Shown piece after piece: positions 1-10,970 of a DNA stretch of 64,000 bases (within the stretch, counting starts at the first letter, position 1; each line of letters begins with the position of its first letter). Location of the stretch: NCBI GenBank assembly GCA_022376465.1, contig JACDTU010000007.1, positions 248,001-312,000 of the forward strand, in the 5' to 3' direction. Below the pieces are notes generated by a model. That model had not been told where the DNA came from. It worked only from the letters and a program-made list of their open reading frames with translations, and did not search any database. Both the position numbers and the translations under genes were made by a program. Origin of the DNA: Cubamyces lactineus (lineage: Eukaryota; Basidiomycota; Agaricomycetes; Polyporales; Polyporaceae).

Positions 1-518
1 ACCGGGAACGTCACCAATTGCTGGGGCTATCGAACGTGCAAAGTCCTTCACTCCAGAAAACACGGGTATGTGCCACAACGCTAGCCACACAAACCCCTTG
101 AATCTGTCGGGATACAGGCTAGATAGGCGCGAAAGCACCACTGAACCCCTACGCACGCCCGTTAGCGATGATTTCGACTTCACGTACCTCGTTTGACTCA
201 CCAAACGTGTCCGATTCCCACCACAGTGTCGACTTGCGCGACGTCGAGTAGGTGGACTATGTCGTGTCCGAGCGCGACGAAGGTGTACGCCTCTACATAA
301 TCCGGCTTCGACGACCCCCCACACCCGAGGTAATCCGGCACGAATATACCGTACCCTTGGGGCTGGAAGTGCTCGACCTGCCTGTGCCACTCGTACGAGC
401 TGGTCGGGAAGCTGTGAAGGAACAGGAGCGTCGGTTTCCCGGGAGCAGCAGGGGAGTAGTAGTAGTGGTAAGTGAAGCCGCGAGGGACGGTGGTTTTCTT
501 GTACAAGGTAGGATCCAT
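1..518 (-). pseudogene. Alpha/beta-hydrolase (epoxide-hydrolase type), unit A, 5' part; nucleophile lost
   Basis: This is the 5' part of a hydrolase gene that runs off the left edge. Exon 1 (518-202) starts at MDPTLYKK and has the same length, 317 nt, as exon 1 of the intact copy at 4,139-5,390. A GT-AG intron (201-149) leads into exon 2 (148 to beyond base 1). In this family an aspartate in a G-H-D-W motif attacks the epoxide or related substrate. Here the motif reads GIGHVW: codon 204-206 is GTT (Val) in place of Asp. The oxyanion-hole motif HGFP is also altered to HSFP. The reading frame and splice sites are otherwise open, so the copy could make protein but should not be a working epoxide hydrolase. 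It is the most downstream unit of a minus-strand tandem array. Calling it a pseudogene is an inference from the lost residue, not from a broken frame. Confidence 0.75.
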
Positions 519-869
519 CGCTGTCTTTGTCGGCCCAGGTGCTATATGCGTGGCTCTGGTCTGGAAGGTTGGGAGTTGGGTATCGGGAACCTGTGATGTC
601 TTATATGTATACACTCGCCTGAACGGCATTCATGGAGGGTCACACAAGAAGTCGAACGTGAGTTGCTCATGTGCCAATACAGTGTAGCTATGAACGTTAA
701 CTTCGTGTGATTCAAGAAATGAAGATCCCGCAACTGGAACGCGGCCCTCGGGTGCTCTCAAACCCAATTCACACCTGACAAAGCAGAGCGGAGAGAACCC
801 AACCGTAGCCATGTTCATGATATCTCCGTATCCTGGGCTTCGAGGGGACCGGGTGCGCTATCTTCCACT

Positions 870-1150
870 TCGACGGAAGCCCTATGCTGTCCAACCAGAT
901 TTCCAACACCTGGATGACGTGCTTGATAGTCTCGAACTACAGCCAATGGCCTACGTCGACCTCGGCATGGAGCGCGAACCGGGTGATAGCGAACTTGCCC
1001 ACTGCTCCTACACACGCGGCGTCTCACATGTTAGCAAGGAATAAGGTTGGACGTCCAGGGCTTCCTGCGGAATCTCCACTGCTTGCGTGGCGTGATCCTG
1101 GTCGGTTACGGCAAGATGGGCTCTTACCAGCAGGAGAGACGAAGGATTAG
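870..1150 (-). pseudogene. Alpha/beta-hydrolase unit B, 3' exon remnant
   Basis: The minus strand carries only the last exon of a hydrolase like the neighbouring units. The part before the catalytic histidine is recognisable (IPQEALDVQP). The segment that should read GHWLQFE has a TAG codon directly after GHWL and frame changes on either side. No matching first exons lie upstream between 1,150 and 1,804. It looks like a leftover from an unequal exchange in the array. Identification rests on similarity to the 3' exons at 1,804-2,180 and 4,139-4,540. Confidence 0.6.
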
Positions 1151-1803
1151 ATCGAGGGAAATCGCCAGGCTAGACGACGACCACAACGGACGATTCGAGA
1201 GGTATGAATCCTCACAGTCGGCTGCGATGGTAGAACCACAGGGATACCTGGCCACTCTCGATACGTTCGCACGGCCAGGACTCAAGGCACAAAAGATGCA
1301 CGTTGTATATGATCTTTCTTGGGATTGTTTGGGTGTGGCTGAGCCAGCGGGCGATTATTGCAGGTTTCCAACATGTCGAAGATCTGCTAGTCAAGCGCAC
1401 TCATCGCGACGCCGAAGACTGACGTCCACAGCGTACTTTCCAAACTCGCATTGCCTTGTGGTACTCTTTGGACTAAACGTTCCAGCGTCGTTATTCCGTA
1501 GTGGAGTCACTCGTGACTGAATTAATTCATCGTCAATACGTATCGACAGCGCGGTGCGATGATGATTTCCCATCAGAATGTGAGCGGCTGGAACACGACA
1601 CACGTTCGTTACACTCACGCGCTTCACAAGGACATCTGCCAACGTGCTTTCTGCAAGATGAGCATGCAGCCAAGAAGCAGTAAACGCGATTCCGATGTGC
1701 CGCGAGCCGTAGATCCTTTCGTCTGCTAATATTGCACTGATACTATCGTACAACGTGTCAGGCTCTGTGCTTGCAGGATAATGACGCGTGCCATCGCCTC
1801 GCC

Positions 1804-3013
1804 CTACAGAAGTGTGTCCAACCAAACTTCCAACTCGTTGTTGACCTGTTCCGTTGCCTCGAACTGGAGCCAATGACCAATGTCGATCTCCACAACTTTG
1901 GCGTGCGGTGCGTATTGGGCCATGACAGTCTTGCTCACAGACGCCAAGCACACAACGTCCCGCGCGGCAGCAATGAATAAGGCCGGCCGCTGAACGGCCA
2001 TTGCTTCTTGTGGAATCTCTACAGAGTGTACGCGATCAGTGCTAACTGAGATTACGTTCTGAGGACCTAGTACGTACTACTGTCGCTTTGAATGTTCGCG
2101 TTGCTGAAGGCCGTGGTGTAGTAGATGTTTCGCGACTTTAATCCTGCCTGGACGAGTATGTCGCGAATAGTGTTGTATTCCTGGGATCCACCCATCGCAA
2201 TCAGCGCGATTTGGAACATTTCACCAGGAGGGTCTCTACCTCTTGAGACAACCAGTGCGGTCGTCCAGTCAGTCGGTTTCCCTCCACATATTCCTTTGCC
2301 TTCCCTTCAGGTATGAGCCATTCAACCCACGTTTCCGGTGTGACAGAGTAGACCAGCTGGATGAAAGAGTCGATCTGAAAGCAAACTCGCCCTTCAGCTT
2401 GTTTTACGGTCAAAACCATAAGCTAACGCACGTTCTTCTCGCATATCAGGTATGTATCTTCCTCTGCAAGGAATGACCAGTACCCAGGGACGTCACTTTT
2501 CATTGACGACATCGCCCGCGCAAGGGTGTGAAGTGCGGAGAACACGGGCATATACCCCAATGCCAGCCAAGCGAAGCCTTCAAACCTTTCAGAATGGAGA
2601 CTGGATAGGCGCGACAGCACTACCGAACCCCTGTACGCGCCTGCTTAGGAGAGCGCTGGCTCCGAGTACCACACATGACGTACCAGTCGTGTGCAATCCC
2701 AACCACCTTGCCGACCCGCGCAGCGTCGAGCAGGTCGACGATGTCCTGCGCGAGCGCAACGAATGCGAGCGCCGAATGCGAGCGCCTGCGGATCATCGGG
2801 CTTCGAAGATCCCCCGGACCCGAGGCCGTCGGGGACTATTATACCATACCCTTGGGGCTGGAAGTACGCAACCTGCCTGTGCCAATCGTATGAGCTGGAC
2901 GGATAGCCGTGCAAGAATAAGAGTGTCGGCTTCCCGGGGACGGCGGGGGAGTGGTAGTAGTGGTAAGTGAAGCCACGAGGGACAACTACGTCCTTGTATA
3001 GAGTAGGGTCCAT
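1804..3013 (-). pseudogene. Alpha/beta-hydrolase (epoxide-hydrolase type), unit C, frameshifted
   Basis: All four exons can be placed by comparison with the intact unit E: 3013-2684, 2630-2432, 2374-2240 and 2180-1804, with GT-AG introns. Exon 1 begins MDPTLYKD and has the oxyanion motif HGYP. The nucleophile motif AHDW and the catalytic histidine motif DIGHWLQFE are both present. Two lesions break it. A perfect 13-bp tandem duplication (2760-2772 repeated at 2773-2785) shifts the frame before the nucleophile, and exon 1 is 330 nt, exactly 13 more than in units A and E. An in-frame TAG lies in exon 4 at 2067-2069. Removing the duplication returns the usual phase. It would otherwise encode a cytosolic epoxide-hydrolase-like enzyme. 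Confidence 0.8.
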
Positions 3014-3394
3014 CGCTGTTCTTGTCGGTCCAGGTGCTCTATGCGAGGTTCTGGTTTAAAACGTTGGGTGGGCAGCGTTCAGCCTTTTATATGCCAACAC
3101 TCGTCCTCATGGATTCCAGGACACGCCACAGAGGAAGATTGTACGCCGCTCATGTGCCGATGCGTTGTGGTTGCGAACGTTAACTTTATGCCTCCCAGGA
3201 GCTGAGGATCCCGCAACTAGACCGCGGGCCCCGGATGCTCTCGGTTCGTGCCTGACAAAGCAGAGCGGAGAGAACGCAGGCGTAACCACAATCATGATTC
3301 CTCCGGATCCTGAGGCCTGAGCATTCAGTACGTCGGGATTCGTGGAGGGACGCTTCCTGCTAAGGGAATAAGGTGCCCTATCCTCCACCTCTAC

Positions 3395-4010
3395 AGAAGC
3401 CCTAACTTGCCCAGCCAAGCCTCCAACTCCTTGTTGAAATTGTAGCCAATGGCCTACGTCAATCTCCACAATCTTGGCATGCAGCGCATATTGGGTGATA
3501 GCGAGTTTGCCCACCGCTGCCACACAGACGGCGTCCTGCATGGAAGCGAGGAACAACACTGGCTATCAGGGCTTTCCTGTGGAATCTGTCGCGTGCCTCA
3601 TCGTAGTCACGCGGTGAGAGCACGGTGCGCACTGCGCTCGCTCTCAGCATTTGCATCGCTGAAGATGGTATCGTAATATATGTTTGTGACTTCAGCCCCG
3701 ACTGGACAAGTGTGTCGCGGATGGCCGTGTACTCCTGCGGTTCGTCACTTGCAATCAGCATCATTATGTACGTTACTCACGAATATTCATACCTCTTGAT
3801 TCATCCATCGTGGTCGCCCAGACCGGCCATCCCCCTCAATCCATCCCTTCGTCTGGTAAGGGCCAGTCCTTTCATAATCCCGGCGTAACAGGGGAGAGCA
3901 GCTGCATGAAGGAGTCGACCTGGTTGGATTCGATCAAAGGCCCAGTGATCTCTAGGAGTGATTCACACTCTTCTCACACGTTAGATACGCGCCTTTGTCT
4001 GCAAAGTACT
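3395..4010 (-). pseudogene. Alpha/beta-hydrolase unit D, decayed 3' half
   Basis: Reading leftwards there is the end of exon 2 (a YLTCEKS stretch near 3,970), exon 3 (VDSFMQLLSPV near 3,910, then an in-frame TGA and another TGA), and exon 4 (EYTAIRDTLVQSGLKS near 3,730, then after a frame change KIVEIDVGHWLQFQQG near 3,440). The catalytic histidine motif is still legible. No first exon with the nucleophile lies between this remnant and unit E, which begins at 4,139. It is the third damaged copy in the array and cannot encode a complete enzyme. Confidence 0.65.
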
Positions 4011-4138
4011 AGGAGTTGGAGCGCACCCCAGAACGCGCGGTGTCGACGCATCGCATTCCTAGGGATACTCCATAATCATATTCGTACACACAACGACATC
4101 ATGACCTTGAGGTCACTGGGCCACAGACAGTGCAGCGA

Positions 4139-5390
4139 TTACAGGGTGCTCTTCGCGCCACGCAAACGCAAATCTTCGATCCATTCTTCCCACACCCCGT
4201 TCAGCCGGTCGGTCTGCTCTAGTTGTACCCAATGGCCGCACTCTAACTCCACCGTCTTCGCCTGTGGCACATACTTCTCGATATTGACCTTGCCCATTGC
4301 AGGAGTGGCCACTGCATCATACTTGGCTGCGACGAACAGCGTCGGCTTGTGTATCGCCCAAGCATCCTGCGCGATCTCTGCCGAGGCAGCGTTAGCCTTG
4401 AAATAGATAGACAATGCTCGGTGAGCGTCGGACTTACTCTGATCATCTTCGTAGTTCAAGGATCTGACAGCGACCTTGTAGTAGTTAAGGTACGACTTGA
4501 GGCCTCCTTTGGCCAAAGTGTCCCGGAATCTGTCGTACTCCTACGATGTGACATCGTTTAGCGCGATGACATAGAATCGAGGCGGGAATACCTACATCCT
4601 GCGTCAACCAGCTCGGAAGACCGGGTTGGCGATTTTCTTCGGTCCATTGTTTGGCCTTTCTGGGCGGAGTCAGCCACTCAAGCCAGACCTCCGAAGATAC
4701 TGGATAGGCGAGTTGGACGAAAGCGTCAATCTGTGCGATTGTATAGTCAATTTCCCATACCAGACTGCGCGGCATAGGTGTTCGTCGGTCTGCTTACGTT
4801 CTTGTCGCAGAGCTCGTGGGCGTCGTCCTCGTTGTACCACTTCCAGTACCCATAGCGCGCGTTGCCTGTGAGCGTTTCAAAGCGCGCGATAGCGGCGTCT
4901 ATGTCCATGCGCTGGTGGCTTGGTGGTGTGTACGGGACCACGTTCCAGATGAACGCATGAAACCTGTCCTGAAACAGATTGGCGGTGCGAGAAAGAACGA
5001 CGGAGCCCCTGCAGGAGTCGACATACAGCCTGTTAGCACACGCATCAGGATCCTCGGTGCGCTGGAGCCTCACCAGTCATGGCCAATCCCTACAACCTTA
5101 TCGAGACCTTCAGCATCGAGGAGATCGATGAGGTCCCGCGCAATGAGCGCTAACCGGAACGCCTGTGGATCCTCCGGCTTCTCCGTTTCGCCAGCCCCGA
5201 GAAGGTCTGGTACAAGGAGGCCATAGCCCTTGGGGCGAAAGTACTCGACCTGCCTGTGCCATCCATACGAGCTGGAGGGGAAGCCGTGCAATATGAGCAG
5301 CGTTGGCTGTCCCAGCGTCGCTGGCTGGTAGAAGTAGTGGTAAGTAAAGCCTCGCGAGACCTTCCTGTCTTTGTACAGGGCGACATCCAT
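4139..5390 (-). CDS. Alpha/beta-hydrolase, epoxide-hydrolase type (unit E, apparently intact)
   Basis: Four exons (5390-5074, 5008-4798, 4730-4596, 4540-4139), all with GT-AG introns and consistent phase, give a 354-residue protein starting MDVALYKD. The soluble epoxide hydrolase signature is complete: oxyanion motif HGFP (residues 35-38), nucleophile motif GIGHDW with Asp105, a cap region, a charge-relay Asp near residue 296 (AAKYDAV) and catalytic His324 in LECGHWVQLEQ. There is no signal peptide or membrane segment, so a cytosolic enzyme opening epoxides, for example of fungal or plant-derived compounds, is likely. Haloalkane dehalogenases and fluoroacetate dehalogenases share this fold and triad, so the substrate cannot be fixed from sequence. 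It is the only unit of the array with all catalytic residues and an open frame. Confidence 0.85.
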
Positions 5391-6569
5391 TTCGTTCGAG
5401 TTCGCTGCTGTAGATGATTGCTGACAAGGCTTGAGGAGTGTGAGGTCGATGCGATGCGACCTGGATCTGCTTAATATATGTGTTCAGGAGCCTTGGTCAC
5501 GTTGTCTCAAGTTCTGGCCGTCGGCCAAGACTTCGTAAGCTACAGCGTGTGAGGCCCTACTATGGCGCTCAGCCCGGGATTCCGGATCCAATGATACCGG
5601 TACCCCTCTCGCCTGCTACACGTAATGTGCGTACAGAGGAGGCAACCCCATACTGAGAGTGAGGGAGACACGGGAACAAGTCTCAATTCCACCTGCCGAT
5701 GGAACACATCGCATAGTAGCATCTGTTCTCTGCTTGTTGAACCTGTAGTCAACACGTAGTGAATATGGCATATAAGGTCAGATAGCAGGGTTAGTCGGTG
5801 TTGCCTATATGCAGCGCCAGGTGTCCTGAGACGTACTCGACAACCACTACAGCTTCCATTTTGGGCGAAAGTGCACGGGGCAGGATGTGGTACACGTAAA
5901 CGTCGTCCTAGCTCTCCGCATCAAATCAACACTACCTCCTTATACTGAGAGCATATCTTTCTCACTTGTTACTACGTGACACACTCTCTTACACAGACAC
6001 GAGTCGAACCGAGCTCCTTGCATGGTCTTATCGTCCATCGCTGACAGGGAGCCGAGCTCGGGGAAACTACAGGCAGAGCAGTTCGAGGTGCCTGTCCTTC
6101 TCTGGGTCACTCTATCCATCACCCGTACTTCCATAGAGGATCACGCTCCCGAGTAAAAAAAGCATTGGCCTTGCCCGCTCAAACACCCCGGGAACAGACC
6201 CATAATCGATACACACGCAGCTTATGCCCACCACAACCACCACTGCCGCTGATGCTGCAGTCCGTGTCCATCGACGGAGGCACAGACATCTCGCGTGCAC
6301 ATCCCTTACACCTTGAGGATCCGGATAGTGGGGTAACATATGTATGACGTGGCCTTCACACATATAATTCATGGGATTGCCGCATTCTCGGCTCAGCAAT
6401 GGTACCAGAGTGATTTGGCAAACCACGCTCGTGAGCCATATAGTCAGCAGTGTCTGTATGATGAGATGATGGAGCTGATGGGGATTACGGCCCGAGCATA
6501 CTATAGTTCTGCCAGTCGCTCTGTAGGTACCGACCCTCATCACCTCACTGGGAAGGCAAGCACTACTCA
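5391..6569. other. Intergenic region, no gene recognised
   Basis: Upstream of the hydrolase array I see no exon chain with splice sites, no LTR ends and no RNA gene. A 152-codon open frame on the minus strand (6,112-6,570) has no recognisable motif and mixed codon use, and is not called. Confidence 0.5.
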
Positions 6570-7383
6570 CCTTTGCCCAGAACGCTCAATCTCGACCACG
6601 CGGAAAATCTTGCGTCGAGCCTCGGTGCCTGTTTGGTCACGAACCAAAGGCACTGGAGATGTGCAGTCGGCTGTGCAACGTCTATTTCGCCGCACGACGG
6701 CGGCCGAGGCAACAGGCGGCCCGTCGTAAACCGTCGAAGCCAGGAAGTCCGAGGAAGGTGCTCTGGTGAACAAGCAGCAGACATCGTACGGCATCCACAT
6801 CGTCACGCCCGGGTTCATACAAAACAGACGGCGTCGTCTGGCGCGGGTCATGCGGCACCGTCAGGTGGTGCGTTCTACAGCCTCCTTTCCATGATATCAT
6901 CGGCGAAATTCCCGTGCAGGCCATCAGTCGCTCCGAAGCTAATAGCGCACATCCCGTGTCTTTGATGGTCGGAAGCTCGCAGCTCGCAGCTCGCAGCGGT
7001 TCGTAGCCTTCCGTGGTGCGTAGTGCATCTCGCGTTCTCGTTCGCGAACTCGCTATTCGTCTGTCAGCAGCGCGTCCCCGACGATGGCCCGAGTATACCT
7101 GAAGCGACAGCCGCCAAGCACCGTCTACAGACCCCGGCCATTCCGTTCCCAATCCTTCGTCGCCTTCGCGGTCGCTTTGCCGCCACGCGCCATGTCGCCA
7201 GCACGTTCGACGCGGGGTCGCAGTCACGCGGCATGGTCTGTGGTCGACATCTGAGACGTCGGGTTCGTTGGCGCACTAATGCTATCCCTGTCGCGGCCCG
7301 TGTTGCTCCTTGTCAATTCTGTGACGGGAGCATTCTCGGACTGCTCTGCGATCCGGGACCGCCATGTGTGCTCCTCGAGAATG

Positions 7384-7390
7384 TATAAGA
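7384..7390 (+). promoter_or_regulatory. TATA box of CE15 gene 1
   Basis: TATAAGA lies 59 bp before the ATG at 7,443. The second gene copy has the same heptamer at the same distance (53,822 to 53,881), inside a conserved TATAAGAGCGGCGATG context. Confidence 0.6.
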
Positions 7391-7442
7391 GCGGCGATGG
7401 GTGACGGAGCACATACCTTCTCGAGAACCTCCGCTTGACACG

Positions 7443-9091
7443 ATGCAGCTCTTCACTGCTGTCCAGCTTGGTGTCGCTCTTGCTTGCCTCGGTACTGCTC
7501 ATGCACAGTCGGCGGAATGGGGTAGGTCTTGTTGGTCGGCTTGGCATACGGGGTAGTAGTAGAACTAAGCACTGCCACCTGCAGGCCAATGCGGAGGTAT
7601 TGGCTGGACTGGAGCTACGAGTAAGTTGCCCTTCGCTCTTATGCACCGAACAGTCGCTTACACATATCGGCAGCTTGTGTTTCCGGTACTGTGTGTACGG
7701 TGATCAACCCATACTACTCGTAAGTCACTCATCTGACACGCAGAGCTCGGTTTGCTCACCGTACCCCACAGGCAATGCCTGCCCGGATCAGCATCCAGCA
7801 CGCCCTCCACTCCCACCACCACGCCCGTATCCACACCGCCCGCGACGACGTCCACCCCCGCCACGCCGACCAGCCCCGCAGGGTCCTGCGCAATGCCCGC
7901 AACGGTGTCGGGCTACAACAACGCCAAGCTCCCGAACCCGTTCCTCTTCGACGACGGCACGCCCGTGCAGACCGCCGAGGACTGGGAGTGCCGCCGCGCG
8001 CAGATCAACGCGCTCATCCAGGGATACGAGGCCGGTTCCCTCCCGGGCAAGCCCCAGTCGGTGTCCGCGCAGTTCACTGGGTCCGGGACGAGCGGCACGC
8101 TGTCGATCACTGTGAGCAACGGGGGGTCGTCCATCAACTTTGCGCCGAAGATCACGTTCCCGTCTGGGACGCCGCCTGAGGGTGGCTGGCCGCTGGTCAT
8201 TGCGTACGACGGGCTGAGCATCCCCGTTCCGAGCGGCGTGAGTTGGCCTTTGAGATGCAGGGGAGATGGTCTGACCTGACGTGCTGTTTCGTGGGGCCAT
8301 GGCTGTAACAGATCGCGACGATGATCTACGCCAACTCGGATATGGCGCAGCAGAACGACGCGAGCTCGCGGGGCGTCGGCCTCTTCTACAACCTGTACGG
8401 GAAGAGCGCGACGGCGAGCGCGATGACCGCGTGGGCGTGGGGCGTGAGCCGGATCATCGACGCGCTCGAGCAGACCCCCGCGGCGAACATCAACACGCAG
8501 AAGATCGCCGTCACGGGCTGCTCGCGCGACGGCAAGGGCGCGCTCATGGCGGGCGCGCTCGAGCCGCGCATCGCGCTCACGATCCCGCAGGAGTCCGGCT
8601 CGGGCGGCGACGCGTGCTGGCGGCTGTCGCTGTACGAGCAGAACGAGGGCTCGGTCGTGCAGACCGCGACGGAGATCGTGACGGAGAACGTCTGGTTCTC
8701 GACCAACTTCGACAACTACGTGAACGACCTGAACGTGCTCCCGTACGACCACCACCTGCTCGCGGCGCTGATCGCGCCGCGGCCGATGATCTCGTTCGAG
8801 AACACGGACTACGTGTGGCTGAGCCCGCTGAGCTCGTTCGGGTGCATGACCGCGGCGCACACTGTGTGGGAGGCGCTCGGGGTCGCGGACTTCCATGGGT
8901 TCGAGCAGGTCGGCGGGCACGCGCACTGCGCGTGCCCGTCGTCGCTCACGCCGACGCTGAATGCGTTCTTTGACCGGTTCTTGCTCGGTCAGAACGTCAG
9001 CACGGACTACTTCCAGTCCAACCAGGTGTTCAATGGCGTCCCCTGGAACGCGGCCCAGTGGATCGACTGGACCACGCCCACGCTCAACTAA
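7443..9091 (+). CDS. Glucuronoyl methylesterase, CE15 with N-terminal CBM1 (copy 1)
   Basis: A secreted lignocellulose enzyme that cleaves ester bonds between lignin alcohols and the 4-O-methyl-glucuronic acid of xylan. Five exons (7443-7521, 7585-7620, 7674-7719, 7772-8237, 8312-9091) join in phase to 468 residues. Order: signal peptide (about 1-21, ending GTAHA), family 1 carbohydrate-binding module (about 24-56, [13 protein letters not shown] to YYSQCLPG, four cysteines), a Ser/Thr/Pro linker, then the CE15 domain. The catalytic motif GCSRDGKG has Ser280, the acid is Glu303 in IPQESGSGG, and the base is His414 in GGHAHC. Tiny 5' exons encode the CBM. Residue 417, three after the catalytic histidine, is Cys (TGC, 8933-8935), where copy 2 has Trp. 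Otherwise it looks fully functional. Confidence 0.93.
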
Positions 9092-9345
9092 AAGTCATCG
9101 ACTCTGTGAGCATTCCTTCTCTTTGGCTGCGTCACAACCTGCTCACCTACGAGATTTGGGGCAGACCAGCATTTCCGTCACTCTGGCCCTGTTCGCAGCC
9201 TGCAAATGTAGTACACACCCAGCAGCGTTTTTGAATCGAAAGGCGTTGTAAACATCTATGTATAAGTCGATACTGCACATACAAATGGTCATCAGATGCT
9301 CTACAAGCTCGAGCCATCCGAAGACTGATATCCGCATAGATACAC

Positions 9346-9690
9346 GGCCAAACGACCTCAATATCAGACCAGTACATCGCAGAAACGACGCCGATGTTAC
9401 AACGGGGGCAATGATTGGGTTGCTCATGATGTAATTTAACTAGCTATCTACTCTATATCATGATTTGCGCAGTTGTAAGCGCCGTAGGTATGGCAGCCCC
9501 TCACGACCAACTTGCAACCATCTTCCAATGTCTTGCAACTTTAACCCAATCTCGCGGCCGCTTCGCCAGTGCCCCATAACATGCGCGCTCAATCCTAGCC
9601 ATCATCTGAATCACGGAAGTGGAGCTGTATGTCGAGATATTACGGTGACGACTCGGACAGCATCCACGCAGTAGGATAGACGCCCATATA
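9346..9690. other. Intergenic spacer, nothing recognised
   Basis: Short AT-richer sequence after the left duplicated unit. I see no exon, repeat or element end. It leads into the putative retroelement leader that follows. Confidence 0.4.
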
Positions 9691-10195
9691 TATAGTCTTG
9701 CACGTACATACGATCGCACCTCAGTCGGTTGTCTCTCACCGCTGAGGTACGTATCGCGTCCATTCGCTACATGCTCGTATCTGACGTCCATTGTAGTATA
9801 GCTCATAGGTGTGAGGATCTTACAGGTTATGAGCCACAAAACCCCGGTTTGATCCCCGTTCAAGTTGATCTCCCCCTGGTGTTTAGCCGCTCTACTCGAG
9901 ACACCTCGCACCCACAGACGTGTGCATATACCTCTTTTTTCTTCTTTTCCTCTCCCCACATCACTCACTCGCATCTGCCGCATCACTGTCGTACCGCTCG
10001 CCCCCATCGCCTCATTTTTCCTCTTTTCTCCCCTTACCTCTCACTCTTCACAATTTCAACATAATGAAGCACTCCCCGCATGCAGCTGCGATGGCGGACA
10101 CTCTTGAGTCTACAATCAGGTCCTCTGTCTCGGCCCCTGACGTCACTCTCGCTGATCCCAACTCGGAAACTCCCTTACCCGATTTGGCTGCACCG
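9691..10195 (+). mobile_element. Possible Copia-like LTR end and leader fragment
   Basis: TATATATAG near 9,689 is followed by a segment ending CTTACA (9,824). Directly after it comes GGTTATGAGC (9,825-9,834), which resembles the tRNA-Met-type primer site of fungal Copia elements. A pyrimidine-rich leader then leads to an ATG at 10,064 and a short open frame (MKHSPHAAAMADTLES) that is cut off where an LTR fragment begins at 10,196. It would be the 5' end of a truncated element. No second LTR is present in the window, so this remains tentative. Confidence 0.35.
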
Positions 10196-10305
10196 TGTTA
10201 CGCTTTCAAGCGTGACTCTTAAACTATCAAGCCTTAAGACATCAATGAATAGAGAGCTTGTATCTATTCAGTTACTAGCCCTAGCTTGTCGAAGATAAGC
10301 GCGTT
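10196..10305 (-). repeat. Truncated LTR fragment of the Ty3-1 family
   Basis: About 110 bp begin TGTTACGC and match the first 109 bp (plus-strand reading) of the LTRs at 10,387 and 18,787 with three differences, then stop abruptly after AAGCGCGT. It is the U5 end of an older LTR copy in the same orientation, only about 80 bp from the younger full element. Confidence 0.8.
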
Positions 10306-10334
10306 GATGCGCATGTTGCCTGCCTAGCACCTTT

Positions 10335-10386
10335 TGCTGTAGCCATGAACTGTTACGAACCGTTAAACTTTGATGACACTGTTACG
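10335..10386 (+). repeat. KDZ left TIR, outer part
   Basis: The outer 52 bp, starting TGCTGTAGCC, are inverted-repeat partner to 33346-33397 with one C/T difference. It ends in TTACG, the target duplicated by the Ty3-1 insertion. Confidence 0.8.
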
Positions 10387-10936
10387 TGTTACGCTTTCGA
10401 GCGTGACTCTTAAACTATCAAGCCTTAAGACGTCAATGAATAGAGAGCTTGTATCTATTCAGCTACTAGCCCTAGCTTGTCGAAGATAAGCGCGTAGTAG
10501 TGTTTACAGTTGAGAGCGAGTTAACGAGCAACCAAAGTCGTATTTCGCGAAGAGACTGAAAGCTGAGGGTCGCTCTATGGCGTCGCCTCTTATATACATG
10601 TATACCAGCCTGTAGACGGAACGTTCTAGCGTATACAAGGACTTTCTGGTGCGTAGTAGTCAGCGCTAGTCGAACCTAGTAACACTGTGGCAGTGCTGCT
10701 GTGTACTGTGCAGAAGCGCTGTGCACTGCGCGGAAGCGACTGTGCACTGTGCAGAAGTAACTGTGCATGGAAAGTCCTAGAGCATCCTAGATAATACGAG
10801 ACTGTTCCATAGAATCCGCCATATACAATCGTAGCTGGAGTCCCAGAGCCTACCATACTTGTATCGTACAGAATAAGTACTAGAAACCGTTACCAGTTCG
10901 TCGAGACGTCGCAATACCTATTGTACATTCGTAACA
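10387..10936 (-). repeat. Ty3-1 3' LTR
   Basis: 550 bp with TGTTACG/CGTAACA ends. Its inner side is preceded (minus strand) by the purine tract GCGGAGGGGGAGC (near 10,940-10,955), the expected plus-strand primer. Its U3 carries repeated TGCACAGT-like motifs. Confidence 0.93.
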
Positions 10937-10970
10937 TCAGCTCCCCCTCCGCTGAAGGTCGTCCTCGACC

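Larger units (their letters stand above)
6570..9345 (+). repeat. Segmental duplication, left copy (carries CE15 gene 1)
   Basis: About 2.76 kb here aligns by eye, in the same orientation, with 53,018-55,778. The match starts upstream of the promoter (around 6,600 / 53,040), runs through the esterase gene, and ends about 250 bp after its stop codon near GGTATCCGCATA-like sequence. Flanks outside these limits differ. The coding parts are the most similar; the upstream parts differ by small indels and substitutions. This is a direct gene duplication whose two copies are now separated by mobile elements. Confidence 0.8.

Noticed and set aside
1391..1951. A 186-codon minus-strand ORF
   Set aside because: It crosses the unit C 3' exon out of frame and continues into spacer; no motif.
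6112..6570. A 152-codon minus-strand ORF with a hydrophobic stretch
   Set aside because: No splice partners, no similarity to anything I recognise, and it stands alone next to the duplicated unit. Likely chance.
7913..8926. A 337-codon open frame on the minus strand across CE15 gene 1 (and a 301-codon one at 54,459-55,364)
   Set aside because: It is antisense to a clear esterase with splice sites and catalytic motifs; the GC-rich third positions of the real gene create the shadow. The Arg/Val/His-rich translation has no domain.
10626..10856. A 76-codon ORF (MVGSGTPATIVYGG) present twice, also at 19,026-19,256
   Set aside because: It lies wholly in the U3 of the Ty3-1 LTRs and is repeated only because the LTR is. 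In Ty3-3 the corresponding LTR does not keep it.
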